The position numbers and the translations under genes are program-made. This document shows, one piece after another, positions 52,550-61,623 of a stretch of DNA of 64,000 nt. The notes beneath the pieces were generated by a model. It searched no databases. It was not told the origin of the DNA and saw only the letters and a list, made by a program, of their open reading frames with translations. Position 1 is the stretch's first letter, and the number at the start of each line of letters is the position of its first letter. The stretch is from assembly GCF_035943815.1 (NCBI RefSeq), contig NZ_DASZBU010000005.1, positions 62,001 to 126,000 on the forward strand, in the 5' to 3' direction. The stretch is from Frateuria_A sp035943815 (GTDB taxonomy: Bacteria; Pseudomonadota; Gammaproteobacteria; Xanthomonadales; Rhodanobacteraceae).

Positions 52550-53329
52550 TCAGGAACGCAGGCCGATTCCGCGCTTGAGCAACTGCAGCGCCACGATGGA
52601 GAGCCCCGCGACGAACGCCAGCATCACCAGGAAGGCCACGCCCACGTTGACGTCGCTGATGCCCAGCACGCCGAAGCGGAAGGCGTTGACCATGTACAGG
52701 ATCGGATTGGCGCGCGAGATCGCCTGCCACGGTTCGGCGAGCATGTTGACCGAGTAGAACACGCCGCCCAGGTAGGTCAGCGGCGTGAGCACGAAGGTCG
52801 GCACCAGCGCGATGTCGTCGAACTTTTTGGCGTAGACCGCGTTGACGAAGCCGGCCAGCGAGAAGATCGCCGAGCCCAGCAGCACCGAGCCCAGGGTCAC
52901 CAGCGGGTGCGCCACGTGCAGCGAGGTGAAGAACAGCGCGATCAGCAGCACCAGCACACCCACCACCAGGCCGCGGGTCACCGCACCCGTGACATAGCCG
53001 AGCAGGATCACCCAGTTGGGCATGGGCGAGACCAGCATTTCCTCCACCGCGCGGCTGAACTTGGCGCCGAAGAAGGAGCTGGAGATGTTGCCGTAGCTGT
53101 TGGTGATGATGCTCATCATCACCAGTCCCGGCACGATGTACTGCATATAGGTGAAGCCGCCCTGGATCGTGCCGATGCGGCTGCCGATCAGCTTGCCGAA
53201 GATGACGAAGTAGAGCGTCATGGTGATCGCCGGCGGGATCAGCGTCTGCGTCCAGATGCGCATGATGCGCACGATCTCGCGGCGCACGATGGTGTGGAGG
53301 GCGACCAGGTTGGTGGTGGTGTTGCTCAT
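52550..53329 (-). CDS. ABC-2 type exporter permease (YadH-like)
   Basis: 259 residues from ATG 53329. Six membrane helices; opening LVALHTIVRREIVRIMRIWTQTLIPP, the ABC-2 signature MLVSPMPNWVILLGYVTGAVTRG and loop ANPILYMVNAFRFGVLG are present. Pairs with the ATPase downstream of 53425 in a two-gene exporter. In YadG/YadH-type systems the substrate is unknown. Overlaps nothing; rluF follows after 9 bases on the same strand. Confidence 0.9.
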   Translation of the reverse strand: MSNTTTNLVALHTIVRREIVRIMRIWTQTLIPPAITMTLYFVIFGKLIGSRIGTIQGGFTYMQYIVPGLVMMSIITNSYGNISSSFFGAKFSRAVEEMLVSPMPNWVILLGYVTGAVTRGLVVGVLVLLIALFFTSLHVAHPLVTLGSVLLGSAIFSLAGFVNAVYAKKFDDIALVPTFVLTPLTYLGGVFYSVNMLAEPWQAISRANPILYMVNAFRFGVLGISDVNVGVAFLVMLAFVAGLSIVALQLLKRGIGLRS

Positions 53330-53424
53330 GCTTTTTTTGCCCTTGTTTCTTCTTCCTGGCGATGCCGGGAGAGAGAATTTGTTTTGTCCTCTGCCCCAGG
53401 CGGCGCGGAGGGGAAAGGGAGCTT

Positions 53425-54360
53425 TCAGGCTGCGTGCGCGCGCCCGCCCTCGACCAGCCGCACGAACAGCTCCTCCAGCCGGTTGGTCTTGTTGCGCATC
53501 GACTTGACGGTGATGCCGTGCGTGGAGAGCGCGGCGAACAGCGAGTTGAGGTCGTGCTCGCGCGACATCTCCGCTTCCAGCGTGTAGTCGTCCACGCGGC
53601 GCAGGCCCACGCCCGGCATCGCAGGCAGCGTGCCAGGCACGCCGGCCACGTCGAACACGAAGGTCTCCACGTCCAGCGTCGCCAGCAGCCGCTTCATGGT
53701 GGTGTTCTCCACGATGGTGCCGTGGTCGATGATGGCGATGTTGCGGCACAGCTGCTCGGCTTCCTCCAGGTAATGCGTGGTGAGGATCACCGTGGTGCCG
53801 GCCGCGTTGATGGCGCTGACGAACTGCCACATCGAGCGACGGATCTCGATGTCCACGCCGGCGGTGGGCTCGTCCAGGATCAAGAGCTTGGGCTCGTTCA
53901 TCATCGCGCGGGCGATCATCAGGCGGCGCTTCATGCCGCCGGAAAGCATGCGTGCCTGGTGCTGCGCCTTGTCCCACAGACGCAGCTCCTTCAGGTACTT
54001 CTCCGCACGCCGCGCCGCGATCTTGCGCGGTATGCCGTAGAAGCCCGCCTCGTTGACGCAGATGTCGAAAGGTTTCTCGAACTGGTTGAAGTTGATCTCC
54101 TGCGGCACCAGACCGATCAGCTTCATCGCCTCGTTGCGCTGATGGTTGACCGACACGCCGAAGATGCGCGCGTCGCCGCCGGTGGAATTGACCAGCGAGG
54201 AGAGGATGCCGATGAGCGTGGACTTTCCGGCACCGTTGGGACCGAGTAGCGCGAAGAAGTCGCCTTGCTGCACGGTCAGCGAGATGCCCTTCAGGGCTTC
54301 GACGCCGTTGCCGTAGGTCTTGCGCAGGTTGTCGACGACGAGGGCGGGAACAGGGGACAT
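53425..54360 (-). CDS. ABC transporter ATP-binding protein (YadG-like)
   Basis: 311 residues from ATG 54360; an upstream TTG at 54375 was not used. Walker A GPNGAGKST (residues 40-48), signature LSGGMKRRLMIARAMM, Walker B LLILDEPTAGVDI and H-loop TTHYLEEAEQLC are complete. The C-terminal extension after about 220 is typical of ABC-2 exporters. Ends 96 bases before its permease, within which runs an AT-rich gap with CTTTTTTTGCCC-type stretches. Confidence 0.93.
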   Translation of the reverse strand: MSPVPALVVDNLRKTYGNGVEALKGISLTVQQGDFFALLGPNGAGKSTLIGILSSLVNSTGGDARIFGVSVNHQRNEAMKLIGLVPQEINFNQFEKPFDICVNEAGFYGIPRKIAARRAEKYLKELRLWDKAQHQARMLSGGMKRRLMIARAMMNEPKLLILDEPTAGVDIEIRRSMWQFVSAINAAGTTVILTTHYLEEAEQLCRNIAIIDHGTIVENTTMKRLLATLDVETFVFDVAGVPGTLPAMPGVGLRRVDDYTLEAEMSREHDLNSLFAALSTHGITVKSMRNKTNRLEELFVRLVEGGRAHAA

Positions 54361-54552
54361 GGGCGGCCTTGGCAAGGGAGGGGCGGCACGAAGCCCGCTA
54401 TGTGCGGGCGCGACGGCGGGGGATCAAGCGCCCAAGCGGTGCGACACCGCGGGCGGCCCGTCGTTGCTCAACGCTTCGGCCAGCCCATTATTATATGGGG
54501 CCGTTTCATGCCGCCCGCGCACACCGGGCGTGCGCCTCCCTCCGGAATCCTC

Positions 54553-55299
54553 ATGGCCGACCACTTCACGCTCCGTCTCGTCGACAGCTTCATGCTCGCG
54601 CCCTCGGTGCGCCACCTGGTGTTCGAGCGCGTCGACGGCCAGCCTCTCGCGTTCCAGCCCGGCCAGTTCCTGCAGGTGCACTTCCACTACGACGACGGCA
54701 CCGCGACCAAGCGCAGCTATTCGGTGGCCACCGTCGGCGACGGCAGTTCGCCGACCATGCGCATCGAGATCGCGGTGAGCTACGTCGAGGGCGGCGCCGC
54801 CACCAAGCTGCTGGGCAACCTGCAACCGGGCGAAACCATCGAGGCGAGCGGTCCGTACGGGCGCTTCTGCCTGAACCCGGGCGACACCCACCCGCGCTAC
54901 CTGCTGCTCGCCACCGGCACGGGCGTCACCCCCTATCGCGCCATGCTGCCGCAGATCCGCCAGCTGCTCGCCCAGGGCGGGCGCGAAGTGGTCCTGCTCT
55001 ATGGCGCACGCAGCGAGGCGGAACTGCTCTACGGCGAGGAGTTCGAAGCCTTCGCCCGCGAAAACCCCGGCTTCACTTTCCACGGCTGCCTGAGCCGCCA
55101 GCCCCGCGCCGAACCCCGCCCGCACGACCGCCAGGGGCACGTGCAAACCGTCCTGGCCGAGCTTGGCCCCCATCCCGACCGCGACATCGCCTACCTGTGC
55201 GGCAACCCCAACATGGTCGATGCCGCTTTTACCGCACTGAAGGACTACGGCCTGCCGGTGGCGCAGATCCGTCGGGAGAAGTACATCAGCTCGCGCTGA
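54553..55299 (+). CDS. Ferredoxin-NADP reductase, flavoprotein
   Basis: 248 residues from ATG 54553. FAD-binding RSYSVATVGDG, NADP-binding GTGVTPYRAMLPQ and YLCGNPNMVDAAF are clear. The size and absence of a ferredoxin domain match the bacterial Fpr type, which supplies electrons to ferredoxin/flavodoxin and protects against oxidants. Divergent from the ABC exporter by 192 bases, which must hold both promoters. Confidence 0.9.
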   Translation: MADHFTLRLVDSFMLAPSVRHLVFERVDGQPLAFQPGQFLQVHFHYDDGTATKRSYSVATVGDGSSPTMRIEIAVSYVEGGAATKLLGNLQPGETIEASGPYGRFCLNPGDTHPRYLLLATGTGVTPYRAMLPQIRQLLAQGGREVVLLYGARSEAELLYGEEFEAFARENPGFTFHGCLSRQPRAEPRPHDRQGHVQTVLAELGPHPDRDIAYLCGNPNMVDAAFTALKDYGLPVAQIRREKYISSR

Positions 55300-55594
55300 T
55301 ACCTTTCGCGGCCGAACAAAGGTCGCAAGCGCGCCTCCGAGGCCGCTGCGCGCCCATGACCGGTCCCGGCGGCCCGGCTTCAAGTTTGTTTCCACCACGT
55401 CGATAAGTACCCGGGCAGCGCACGCACGCTGCTCACCGACCATGCGCTAAACCGTCTCCGAAAGCGGAACCCGTCAAAAGTGTGACGGTGTTCGCGTTTT
55501 CGGACGGAAGTCCGTCGCACGCCATTAAGACCACGCGGACGCCGCCGAAAGCACCTTCAGGCAGGCGCGTTTTCGTGTGCCGAGAGGATTGGCT
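55300..55594. other. Gap before orphan pilin-like gene
   Basis: 295 bases. Contains small palindromes CCGTCA-AAAGTG-TGACGG and GACGGA-AG-TCCGTC (around 55470-55520), which could be operators or an RNA structure. I compared it with the c-di-GMP riboswitch layout from memory and did not find the required core. No gene. Confidence 0.35.
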
Positions 55595-55951
55595 ATGCAT
55601 GGTGGGCAGCGTTGGTTGGCTTGCGCCCTTAGCATCCTGGCGATGCTCGGCGCCCAGGGGGCGCGCGCCGGCAGTGGCCGGATAACCTTCAGCGGCGCCA
55701 TCGTGATGCCAACCTGCACCGCACCGGTCGATGTGGCGCAAGCCGATGGCGAAGCCATCGCCAACCGTCCGTATGCGTGTGGCGGCCGATCGCAAGCGAC
55801 AGGCCATTCCGATGTCTCGATGTACCAGCTTTCGGTGGTGCGTCTTGACGAGGCTACGGCTGCCGGCAGCCCGCTGTTGCGATACTTCGTTGGCTATCGC
55901 GCCTCCATGTCCGCAGCCGATGCGCGCATGGTGACGCAGACGTACGAATAG
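55595..55951 (+). CDS. Short pilin-like exported protein
   Basis: 118 residues from ATG 55595 (a longer frame begins 55577). Signal peptide ends near AQGARA. Mature N-terminus SGRITFSGAIVMPTCTAPV matches the first strand and Cys of type 1 pilins; a second Cys in NRPYACGG suits the disulphide. The remaining part is shorter than in pilins (150-180 residues), ends VTQTYE, and may lack the full pilin fold. TAG (55949-55951) abuts the TAG of the adhesin gene on the opposite strand with no base between. Possible pilus-associated subunit or decayed pilin. Confidence 0.6.
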   Translation: MHGGQRWLACALSILAMLGAQGARAGSGRITFSGAIVMPTCTAPVDVAQADGEAIANRPYACGGRSQATGHSDVSMYQLSVVRLDEATAAGSPLLRYFVGYRASMSAADARMVTQTYE

Positions 55952-56965
55952 CTACTGGTAGTTCAGTGTGTAGGTGGCGATGCCCTTCACCGTGCCGGCC
56001 GATACGGTCGCGCCCGTCTGGTAGTAGCGGGCGTACAGGTTGATGACGTAGCTGCCGGACGAGGTGGTGCCCGTGCCGAAGGGGGTGTCGAAGGTGACGG
56101 CCGTGGTTCCGTCGGCCTTGAGGATCTGCACACCGACGCCGCCCGCATAGCCCGACCCCGTTGTGGGCGCAATCACGCCGGTAGCGCTGGGCTGCGGATT
56201 GGCGGTGCTGAGCGTGACGAAGACGCCCAGGTTGGTGGGGCAGTTGGTCAATTGCAGGCTGAAGGGCGTGCTGCCTGCGGTCGTGCCCTGCCCGGAGAGC
56301 TGCACGGCGTTGATACTGGGCAGGGCGACTACCTTGTTCACCGAGCCCGGATCGACGTTGCAGGTGGGAACCTGGATGACAATGTTGGCGTTGATGTTGA
56401 AGGTTTCCACTGCCTGGGGCGACACGGAACCGTTACAGCCGAAATAGTAATACCCGAAAATAAGTGGACTGCTGCAGACGTCGATCTTCCACTGCGACAG
56501 CTGCCCGGTCAGGGTGGCGTTGCTGGGCGGCAGGTAAGGTCCGGTGTAGACCAGCTGCAGGTTGGACGACACGTTGAAGGTGCCGCTGCTGGTCGGGTAG
56601 TTGGGATACAGCGCCAGCAAGGTGCTGGCATCCGGATGCAGCAGGCGGTAGGAAATGCCTGGGATGCCGGTGGGAATCAGCGTGTTGTCCCCATTGACCG
56701 GGGTCGATGCGGCAATGGTGTTGACGATGCCACCATTGGTATTTCCATCGCACGCCAGCACCGGTGGATTGGCGGGAGCGGCCGTATTCGACGTCCATAG
56801 AACCGTGTTGAGCTGAGTGCTGGGCGTGAGCGTGATGGTGCCGGCGTTGAAGGTGACGGTAGTCGCGGCCCCGCTGGCAAACCCGCACGTTGCGTGCGCC
56901 ATTCCCGGCACGATGGCCATGCCGAACAACAGGCATGCGAAGACCAAGTCGAACAGCCGACGCAT
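55952..56965 (-). CDS. Chaperone-usher tip adhesin
   Basis: 337 residues from ATG 56965, whose leader MRRLFDLVFACLLFGMAIVP is a good signal peptide; ATG 57013 would add 16 residues before it. Two-domain layout: an N-terminal Cys-containing beta-rich domain (about 26-190, likely receptor-binding) and a C-terminal pilin domain with PTCNVDPGSVNKVVALP and the terminal donor strand KGIATYTLNYQ. Fits a FimH-like tip protein, last in the pilin-chaperone-usher-adhesin order. The receptor is unknown. Confidence 0.82.
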   Translation of the reverse strand: MRRLFDLVFACLLFGMAIVPGMAHATCGFASGAATTVTFNAGTITLTPSTQLNTVLWTSNTAAPANPPVLACDGNTNGGIVNTIAASTPVNGDNTLIPTGIPGISYRLLHPDASTLLALYPNYPTSSGTFNVSSNLQLVYTGPYLPPSNATLTGQLSQWKIDVCSSPLIFGYYYFGCNGSVSPQAVETFNINANIVIQVPTCNVDPGSVNKVVALPSINAVQLSGQGTTAGSTPFSLQLTNCPTNLGVFVTLSTANPQPSATGVIAPTTGSGYAGGVGVQILKADGTTAVTFDTPFGTGTTSSGSYVINLYARYYQTGATVSAGTVKGIATYTLNYQ

Positions 56966-57092
56966 GGTTGCCCATGACTCGCGCTGCGACGCAAATGGGA
57001 CGGTCAGGTGCATGTCGTGAGCTCGCGAATCGTGGCGCAGTGGGGCGGTTGCCTGCACGCCGGCCGCCCGGCATGTGGTGCGAAGGAACCGG

Positions 57093-59852
57093 TCACGGCG
57101 CGCTCCCGCTGCGTTTTGAGATAGATGGCTCGTTGGTGTCGCAGGTGGCATTGATCACGGCCTGGCCATGTGCAGACCGGTTCGATGCGTTGACCGCGTA
57201 GGCGAACGAGCAGGCCTGCGCAGCGCCTTCAGCCTCCTGCCACTGTGCGACGAGCCGCCCGGATTTGCTGCCCACACGCAACAGGGTCAGCCCGCCCTGC
57301 CCCACCGTGCCGATGACTTGGCCCTTGGCGTCCCGAACCTCGGTGCCGAACGGCAGCGCCTTGCGGTCCGCCGTGTGGATGCGTGCGATCAGCGCGCGGC
57401 CGTAGCGGCTCTTGAAATCGACCCTCACCACGGCACCGGCATAAGGAGCGACGGTTGCGCTGGTAGCATCCAGCTGCACGTCCAGCGGCAAGCCCTGCGG
57501 GTCGATCTGAATGGTGTCTAGCTGATAGGGCGCGAGATAGGGCAGCAAGGCATAGCCGGAACGCCCCACGCGAAGTCCCGGGGTATTGACGACGTGCGCG
57601 CCGGCCGCGCCGGGCACATGCACGATGGCCACGGTATCGCCTGTCGGCTGGCCGAAGGTGATGCCGCCCTGATGCGCAACGACCGCGCCGCCGGCGCTGA
57701 AAGAAGCCTGCGAATAACCGCTGCCGTGGCCGACGCTGGCGTTGAGCGTGGCATATGGACCGTTGTAGCCGGCATTCACGCTGACGGCATTGCCAATGCC
57801 CTCGTCAGCGTGCGAGGCGGACGCGCCATAGGTGTACTGGTTCCACTGGCCCAGCGTGCCGTTGAGCGTGGCTTGCTCCTGCGAACCGGTGTTGTCGCCG
57901 TGGGTGAGGTTGAACGAGAGGCTCGGGGCGTGCGAGCCGTCGCCCAGCGGCAGGCTGGCGTTGAAGAACACCTGGTTGTCGTAGCCGCCGAACTGCGTGC
58001 GCCCACGGCTGACGGACACGCCCCAAGCCAGCCTGCGGTAGTGACTGTTGTAGCCCAACTGGAACTGGGTGTCGCGCCCTCTGTGGTTCCAGTAGTCGCT
58101 GGCCGCGGCGTTGGCGTACAGCGAGCTTCCGCTTCGTCCCAATTGCTGGCTGAGCGTCAGGGTGAAGCGGTTGCGCTGCTGCAGCAGGCCGCGCGAGGTG
58201 TAGAGTCTGTTGGCGCCGTTGGCTGCCCCGGTCAAGGTCGCGATCTGGGCCGGCGTGAGCAGGCTTTGCATGGGCACGCCATCGATCGTCGGCACGCCGG
58301 ACGGCAGGTATTGCAGTGCATCGAGGCCGCGGCGTGCGTAGTCGCGCGCGTACGCCGCGTCGTTGAGGCTCAGGAAGCCGCTGGTCGAATAGCGGTAGGC
58401 CGCTACGCTGAGCGAGGTGTCCGTCTCGGGGACGATCTTGCTGTAGGTGATGCGATAGCTTCGGCCGTTGTAGCTGCCGTTGCCCGGAATGGACGCATGG
58501 GACTGGGTGACGTCCAGCGCCAACGCGCCCAGGCGAGTGTTGAGTGCGCCGCCGACCAGCGCCGCAGCATAGCCCGCCGAGCCCTGCACGCCGGCGTAGC
58601 CGGTGAAGCGGTTGCTGAAACCGTGCTGCAACGCGACCTGGACCACGCCTGGCTTGTCATGCATGGCGGTATCGCGCAGCTGGCCCGCGGCGACGTCGAA
58701 GCGGGTGATGCCGGGGCGCATGAGTTGCGACACCGAGGCATAGGGCACCTTGAAGCTGTGCGCGCGGCCGTCGGCTTCGGTCACCGTGACGACCAGGTCG
58801 CCGCCGTAGCCGGTGGGGTACAGGTCGTCGATGACGAACGAGCCCGGCGCCACGGTGGTCTGGTAGATCTGCATGCCGTTCTGGCTCACCGTGACCTTGG
58901 CGCTGGTGTCGGCCACGCCGCGCACCACCGGCGCGTAGCCGCGCAATGACTGCGGCAGCATGCGATCGTCCGTGCCCAGCCGGACGCCGCGCAGGCCGTA
59001 GCTGTCGAATACGGCTCCGTCGGTGAAGGTGTCGCCCAGGCTCAGCGCCGCGCGCCACCGGGGCAGCGCGCGTTGCGCATAGGTGTCGATGTTCTGCCAG
59101 CGGCGCTGGGTGCGCTGGCCGGCGCTTCCCGATTGCCAGGTGACGGTGCTGTCCTGCCGCAGTTGCCAAAGGCCGACATTCAGGCCCGCACGAAGTCCCA
59201 GATAAGTGCTGGTCAGGCCCTGGCCGTGGCTGGTGGAGCGGTAACTGTTGAGGTTGTAGTTGAGCAGGAACGCCGGCATGCCGGCGTTCCACGAGGCCGG
59301 GTTGACCCAGCCGCGCGGCATCTGGTTCATGTAGGCCTGCGGCACGCTGGCATCCAGGCGCAGGTTGGGCATGTCCACGATCAGCCGGGCGCCTGGAATC
59401 AGTTCGGCCAGGTCCACGCAGGCGCCAGCCGACTGCAGCCGCGCAGCGGCCGCGGCGGCGGACTTGACCGGCGCCAGCCCCATACGGTCGAGCAGTTCGG
59501 CACTGACGCAGGGCACGGCACTGGCATCGGGCGAGGGCGCCGCGAAGCGCACGTCCATCCGGCCTACCCAGTTGCCGTCGAGATAGACGTCCAGGTTGTA
59601 GGTGCCGGGAAATACCAGGTTGCCGCGCTCGAAGCGCGTGAGGTCCGTACTGCCGCCCGCGCCGGCCAGCAGGCTGCGGTCGAAGTCGGCCACGCCGCCC
59701 GCTGCGGTGGCTCCGTCGGGGGTCGCACTTGCGGCGGCGGCAAAGGCCGCGCCGGATGCGCCCAGGCCAGCGGCCAGCGCCACGCCACAGGCCACCGCGA
59801 GCGCGGTGAGGCGCGCCGGTGGGTAGCTCGAGCGGGCGCGCCGCGGACCCAT
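57093..59852 (-). CDS. Fimbrial outer-membrane usher
   Basis: 919 residues. N-terminal periplasmic domain binding chaperone-subunit complexes (DLTRFERGNLVFPGTYNLDVYLDG), a plug-containing 24-strand barrel, and two C-terminal domains ending in a Cys pair. PGSFVIDDLYPTGYGGDLVVTV is the usual usher signature. A signal peptide (LTALAVACGVALAAGLG) is present though the leader is long and Arg-rich. The start overlaps the chaperone stop (TAATG in reverse). It assembles the fimbria across the outer membrane. Confidence 0.93.
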   Translation of the reverse strand: MGPRRARSSYPPARLTALAVACGVALAAGLGASGAAFAAAASATPDGATAAGGVADFDRSLLAGAGGSTDLTRFERGNLVFPGTYNLDVYLDGNWVGRMDVRFAAPSPDASAVPCVSAELLDRMGLAPVKSAAAAAARLQSAGACVDLAELIPGARLIVDMPNLRLDASVPQAYMNQMPRGWVNPASWNAGMPAFLLNYNLNSYRSTSHGQGLTSTYLGLRAGLNVGLWQLRQDSTVTWQSGSAGQRTQRRWQNIDTYAQRALPRWRAALSLGDTFTDGAVFDSYGLRGVRLGTDDRMLPQSLRGYAPVVRGVADTSAKVTVSQNGMQIYQTTVAPGSFVIDDLYPTGYGGDLVVTVTEADGRAHSFKVPYASVSQLMRPGITRFDVAAGQLRDTAMHDKPGVVQVALQHGFSNRFTGYAGVQGSAGYAAALVGGALNTRLGALALDVTQSHASIPGNGSYNGRSYRITYSKIVPETDTSLSVAAYRYSTSGFLSLNDAAYARDYARRGLDALQYLPSGVPTIDGVPMQSLLTPAQIATLTGAANGANRLYTSRGLLQQRNRFTLTLSQQLGRSGSSLYANAAASDYWNHRGRDTQFQLGYNSHYRRLAWGVSVSRGRTQFGGYDNQVFFNASLPLGDGSHAPSLSFNLTHGDNTGSQEQATLNGTLGQWNQYTYGASASHADEGIGNAVSVNAGYNGPYATLNASVGHGSGYSQASFSAGGAVVAHQGGITFGQPTGDTVAIVHVPGAAGAHVVNTPGLRVGRSGYALLPYLAPYQLDTIQIDPQGLPLDVQLDATSATVAPYAGAVVRVDFKSRYGRALIARIHTADRKALPFGTEVRDAKGQVIGTVGQGGLTLLRVGSKSGRLVAQWQEAEGAAQACSFAYAVNASNRSAHGQAVINATCDTNEPSISKRSGSAP

Positions 59853-60598
59853 TACGGCACCACGGCGCCCTTGTGGGTATCTGCCGCGCCGAAGTCGTTG
59901 ATGGTGACGAACGCGACCGGCATACCGACGCCAGGCGATCGAGCCGAGCCTTTCAGGAGCAGTCGCAGGTCGCCGAAGGGCGCGACCATGCCATTGACGT
60001 CGGCGGCAGGCTTGCTGTCGACGCCGACGGACAGGCTGCTGATCGTGACGTAATAGGGCGTGGGGTTGTGCACTTCCAGTGCCGGCTCGTGGCCGGCAGC
60101 GGCCTTGAAGACCAGCTTGTCAGGCGCCTTCAGCGCATCACCCGGCAGATCGGCCGGGCGATAGAACAGCTTCAGCCGCGAGCGGATCGCGAACTGCAGA
60201 TAGTTGCGATCGGCTTTCTGGGGGCCAGTGGGCTTGGGTGGAATTTCCAGCACGTTCAACCAGAAAACCGACTCGCGGTCTGCCGGCAATGGCTGGGCGC
60301 CCTGCGTGGCGAGGATGCGCAGGCTCTGGTCCTTGTGCGGTTCCATGCGGAACAGCGGGGGCGTGATCAGGAACGGGGTGCTGACGCTGTCCGGCGTGGA
60401 GTCCTGGTTGCCGGTGTCGATCCAGGCCTCGACCAACGCCGGCTGCTCGCCTTCGTTGGACAGGCGCACGGTGACCTCGCCCTGCTGGGCGGGGAACACC
60501 ACGCGGGTGCCGCCGACGACGATGCCGGCGTGGGCCACCGGCATCCACAGGCACACAGCAACTATCGCCGCGCCAAGTGCACGGGTCAGGGTGTTCAT
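59852..60598 (-). CDS. Periplasmic fimbrial chaperone (FimC/PapD type)
   Basis: 248 residues with signal peptide (AAIVAVCLWMPVAHA). Two Ig-like domains; SVFWLNVLEIPP is the family signature, and the donor G1 strand region and conserved R/K near the cleft (LKLFYRP) are visible. Delivers pilin subunits to the usher by donor-strand complementation. Stop overlaps the usher ATG by one base. Preceded by a 13-bp hairpin. Confidence 0.93.
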   Translation of the reverse strand: MNTLTRALGAAIVAVCLWMPVAHAGIVVGGTRVVFPAQQGEVTVRLSNEGEQPALVEAWIDTGNQDSTPDSVSTPFLITPPLFRMEPHKDQSLRILATQGAQPLPADRESVFWLNVLEIPPKPTGPQKADRNYLQFAIRSRLKLFYRPADLPGDALKAPDKLVFKAAAGHEPALEVHNPTPYYVTISSLSVGVDSKPAADVNGMVAPFGDLRLLLKGSARSPGVGMPVAFVTINDFGAADTHKGAVVP

Positions 60599-60628
60599 GG
60601 GCGCCTCTTGCGGTGTGGCCGGTTGCAG

Positions 60629-60662
60629 CCGGCTGCCGCATCCTGGCGAATGCGGCAGCCGG
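60629..60662 (-). promoter_or_regulatory. 13-bp perfect hairpin between major pilin and chaperone genes
   Basis: CCGGCTGCCGCAT (60629-60641) pairs with ATGCGGCAGCCGG (60650-60662) around 8 nt. It is 9 bases after the pilin stop and 31 bases before the chaperone start. There is no T tract. In fimbrial operons such a structure commonly separates the abundant pilin from downstream genes as an attenuator or RNase shield; function here is inferred. Confidence 0.65.
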
Positions 60663-60670
60663 ATGTTCGC

Positions 60671-61222
60671 TTAGTTGTAGGTAAGCGTGTAGGTGACCGA
60701 CGCGGTCACCGTGCCGGCGGTTACCGCCGTGGACGTCGGCTGGTAGTACTGGGCCTGGTAGGCCAACGTGGCCGTGCCGCCGGCCGAAATGGTGGCATTG
60801 ACCGGGTTGGGGTTGGTGTTCAGGTTGAAAGGCGTGGTGCCGGCCGCGTTGGTCAGCTGCACCTCCACGTTGGAGTTGCCAGCGCCGGTCGCGTTCTTGA
60901 TGGCGCCGGTCGTCGTATCGATGCTGGAACCAGAGAACGCGGCACCGACGACCACGCCCGACGGCGTGGTCGGGCAGCCGGTCAGGTTCAGCGAGAACGG
61001 CGTAATGCCCGCGACCGAGCCCAGCGCGGAAAAGCTGCTGACGGGTACGGCGGGGAGGGTGACCGCCACGTTGCCGCCGGAAGCGTTGCTCACGGTGCAG
61101 GTGGACGAAAGGATCTTGCCGTTGAAGGTAACGGTGCCGTCCGCAGCGAGAGCAGCCTGCGGAGCAAACGCGGCGAGGCCGAGAACGGCAGCCAGTGCGG
61201 TGGAAAGAAGACGCTTGGACAT
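60671..61222 (-). CDS. Major fimbrial pilin (type 1-like)
   Basis: 183 residues with signal peptide (LLSTALAAVLGLAAFAPQAALA). Mature N-terminus DGTVTFNGKILSSTCTVS and second Cys in LTGCPTT give the pilin disulphide; the C-terminal donor strand region ends ASVTYTLTYN. The ATG is preceded by AGAGGA with good spacing. Expected to polymerise with the chaperone and usher downstream. First gene of the fimbrial operon. Confidence 0.93.
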   Translation of the reverse strand: MSKRLLSTALAAVLGLAAFAPQAALAADGTVTFNGKILSSTCTVSNASGGNVAVTLPAVPVSSFSALGSVAGITPFSLNLTGCPTTPSGVVVGAAFSGSSIDTTTGAIKNATGAGNSNVEVQLTNAAGTTPFNLNTNPNPVNATISAGGTATLAYQAQYYQPTSTAVTAGTVTASVTYTLTYN

Positions 61223-61365
61223 CGCAGATTTCCTCTGAAGTTTTTGTGGTGCGGCTGACTACAAGTGTTCCCTGATGCGGTGCAGGCACTGCAGAAGCTT
61301 TCGGGCTGCCGTCCGCGCATGGCTGGCAGACCCGAGTGGATTCAGGCCTTGCCTGTGATCCGGTT

Positions 61366-61382
61366 CGCAAATCCTGTGCCAA
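61366..61382 (-). promoter_or_regulatory. Candidate sigma-54 promoter (-24/-12) of the fimbrial operon
   Basis: On the minus strand: TTGGCAC-AGGAT-TTGCG, matching the -24 GG and -12 GC with the correct 5-base interval between TGGCAC and TTGC. The base after TTGC is G rather than A or T. A transcript would start near 61355, giving about 130 nt before the pilin ATG. An enhancer-binding activator site was not found. Confidence 0.55.
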
Positions 61383-61592
61383 TGGGTGCGCAGCTCCGCC
61401 AAAAGATTGGCAGGCAAGGGGTTGCGTCAAAAAACGCGCCTGGAGCAGGCGGCGTGGCTTCCTTTCCCCGTGGACACCCCTGTCACGGGCTGGCCCCTGT
61501 GCGTCACTTGTTTCACATTGTGATCACAATCACAGTTTGCGCACTTCAGACGATCAAGGCAAGGCCGATATTCGCCGGTTTGTAAAGGATGC

Positions 61593-61621
61593 TTGACAGG
61601 TGTGCAAGTCGCGCCTAATCT
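61593..61621 (+). promoter_or_regulatory. Sigma-70 promoter of the hydrolase/XRE operon
   Basis: TTGACA (61593-61598), a perfect -35, 17-nt spacer, and TAATCT (61616-61621). It is the best promoter match in the window. Confidence 0.8.
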
Positions 61622-61623
61622 GG

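Noticed and set aside
55300..55594. Possible c-di-GMP riboswitch upstream of the orphan pilin-like gene
   Set aside because: The region shows GAAAG and GCGC fragments but not the ordered conserved core and receptor loops; only short palindromes remain.
61405..61430. A second sigma-54-like TTGGCAGG...TTGC on the plus strand
   Set aside because: The interval between the two blocks is 8 bases, not 5, so it cannot be a -24/-12 element.
61336..61596. 86-codon plus-strand frame in the fimbrial control region
   Set aside because: It overlaps the promoter elements and has no ribosome site, and the peptide shows no pattern.
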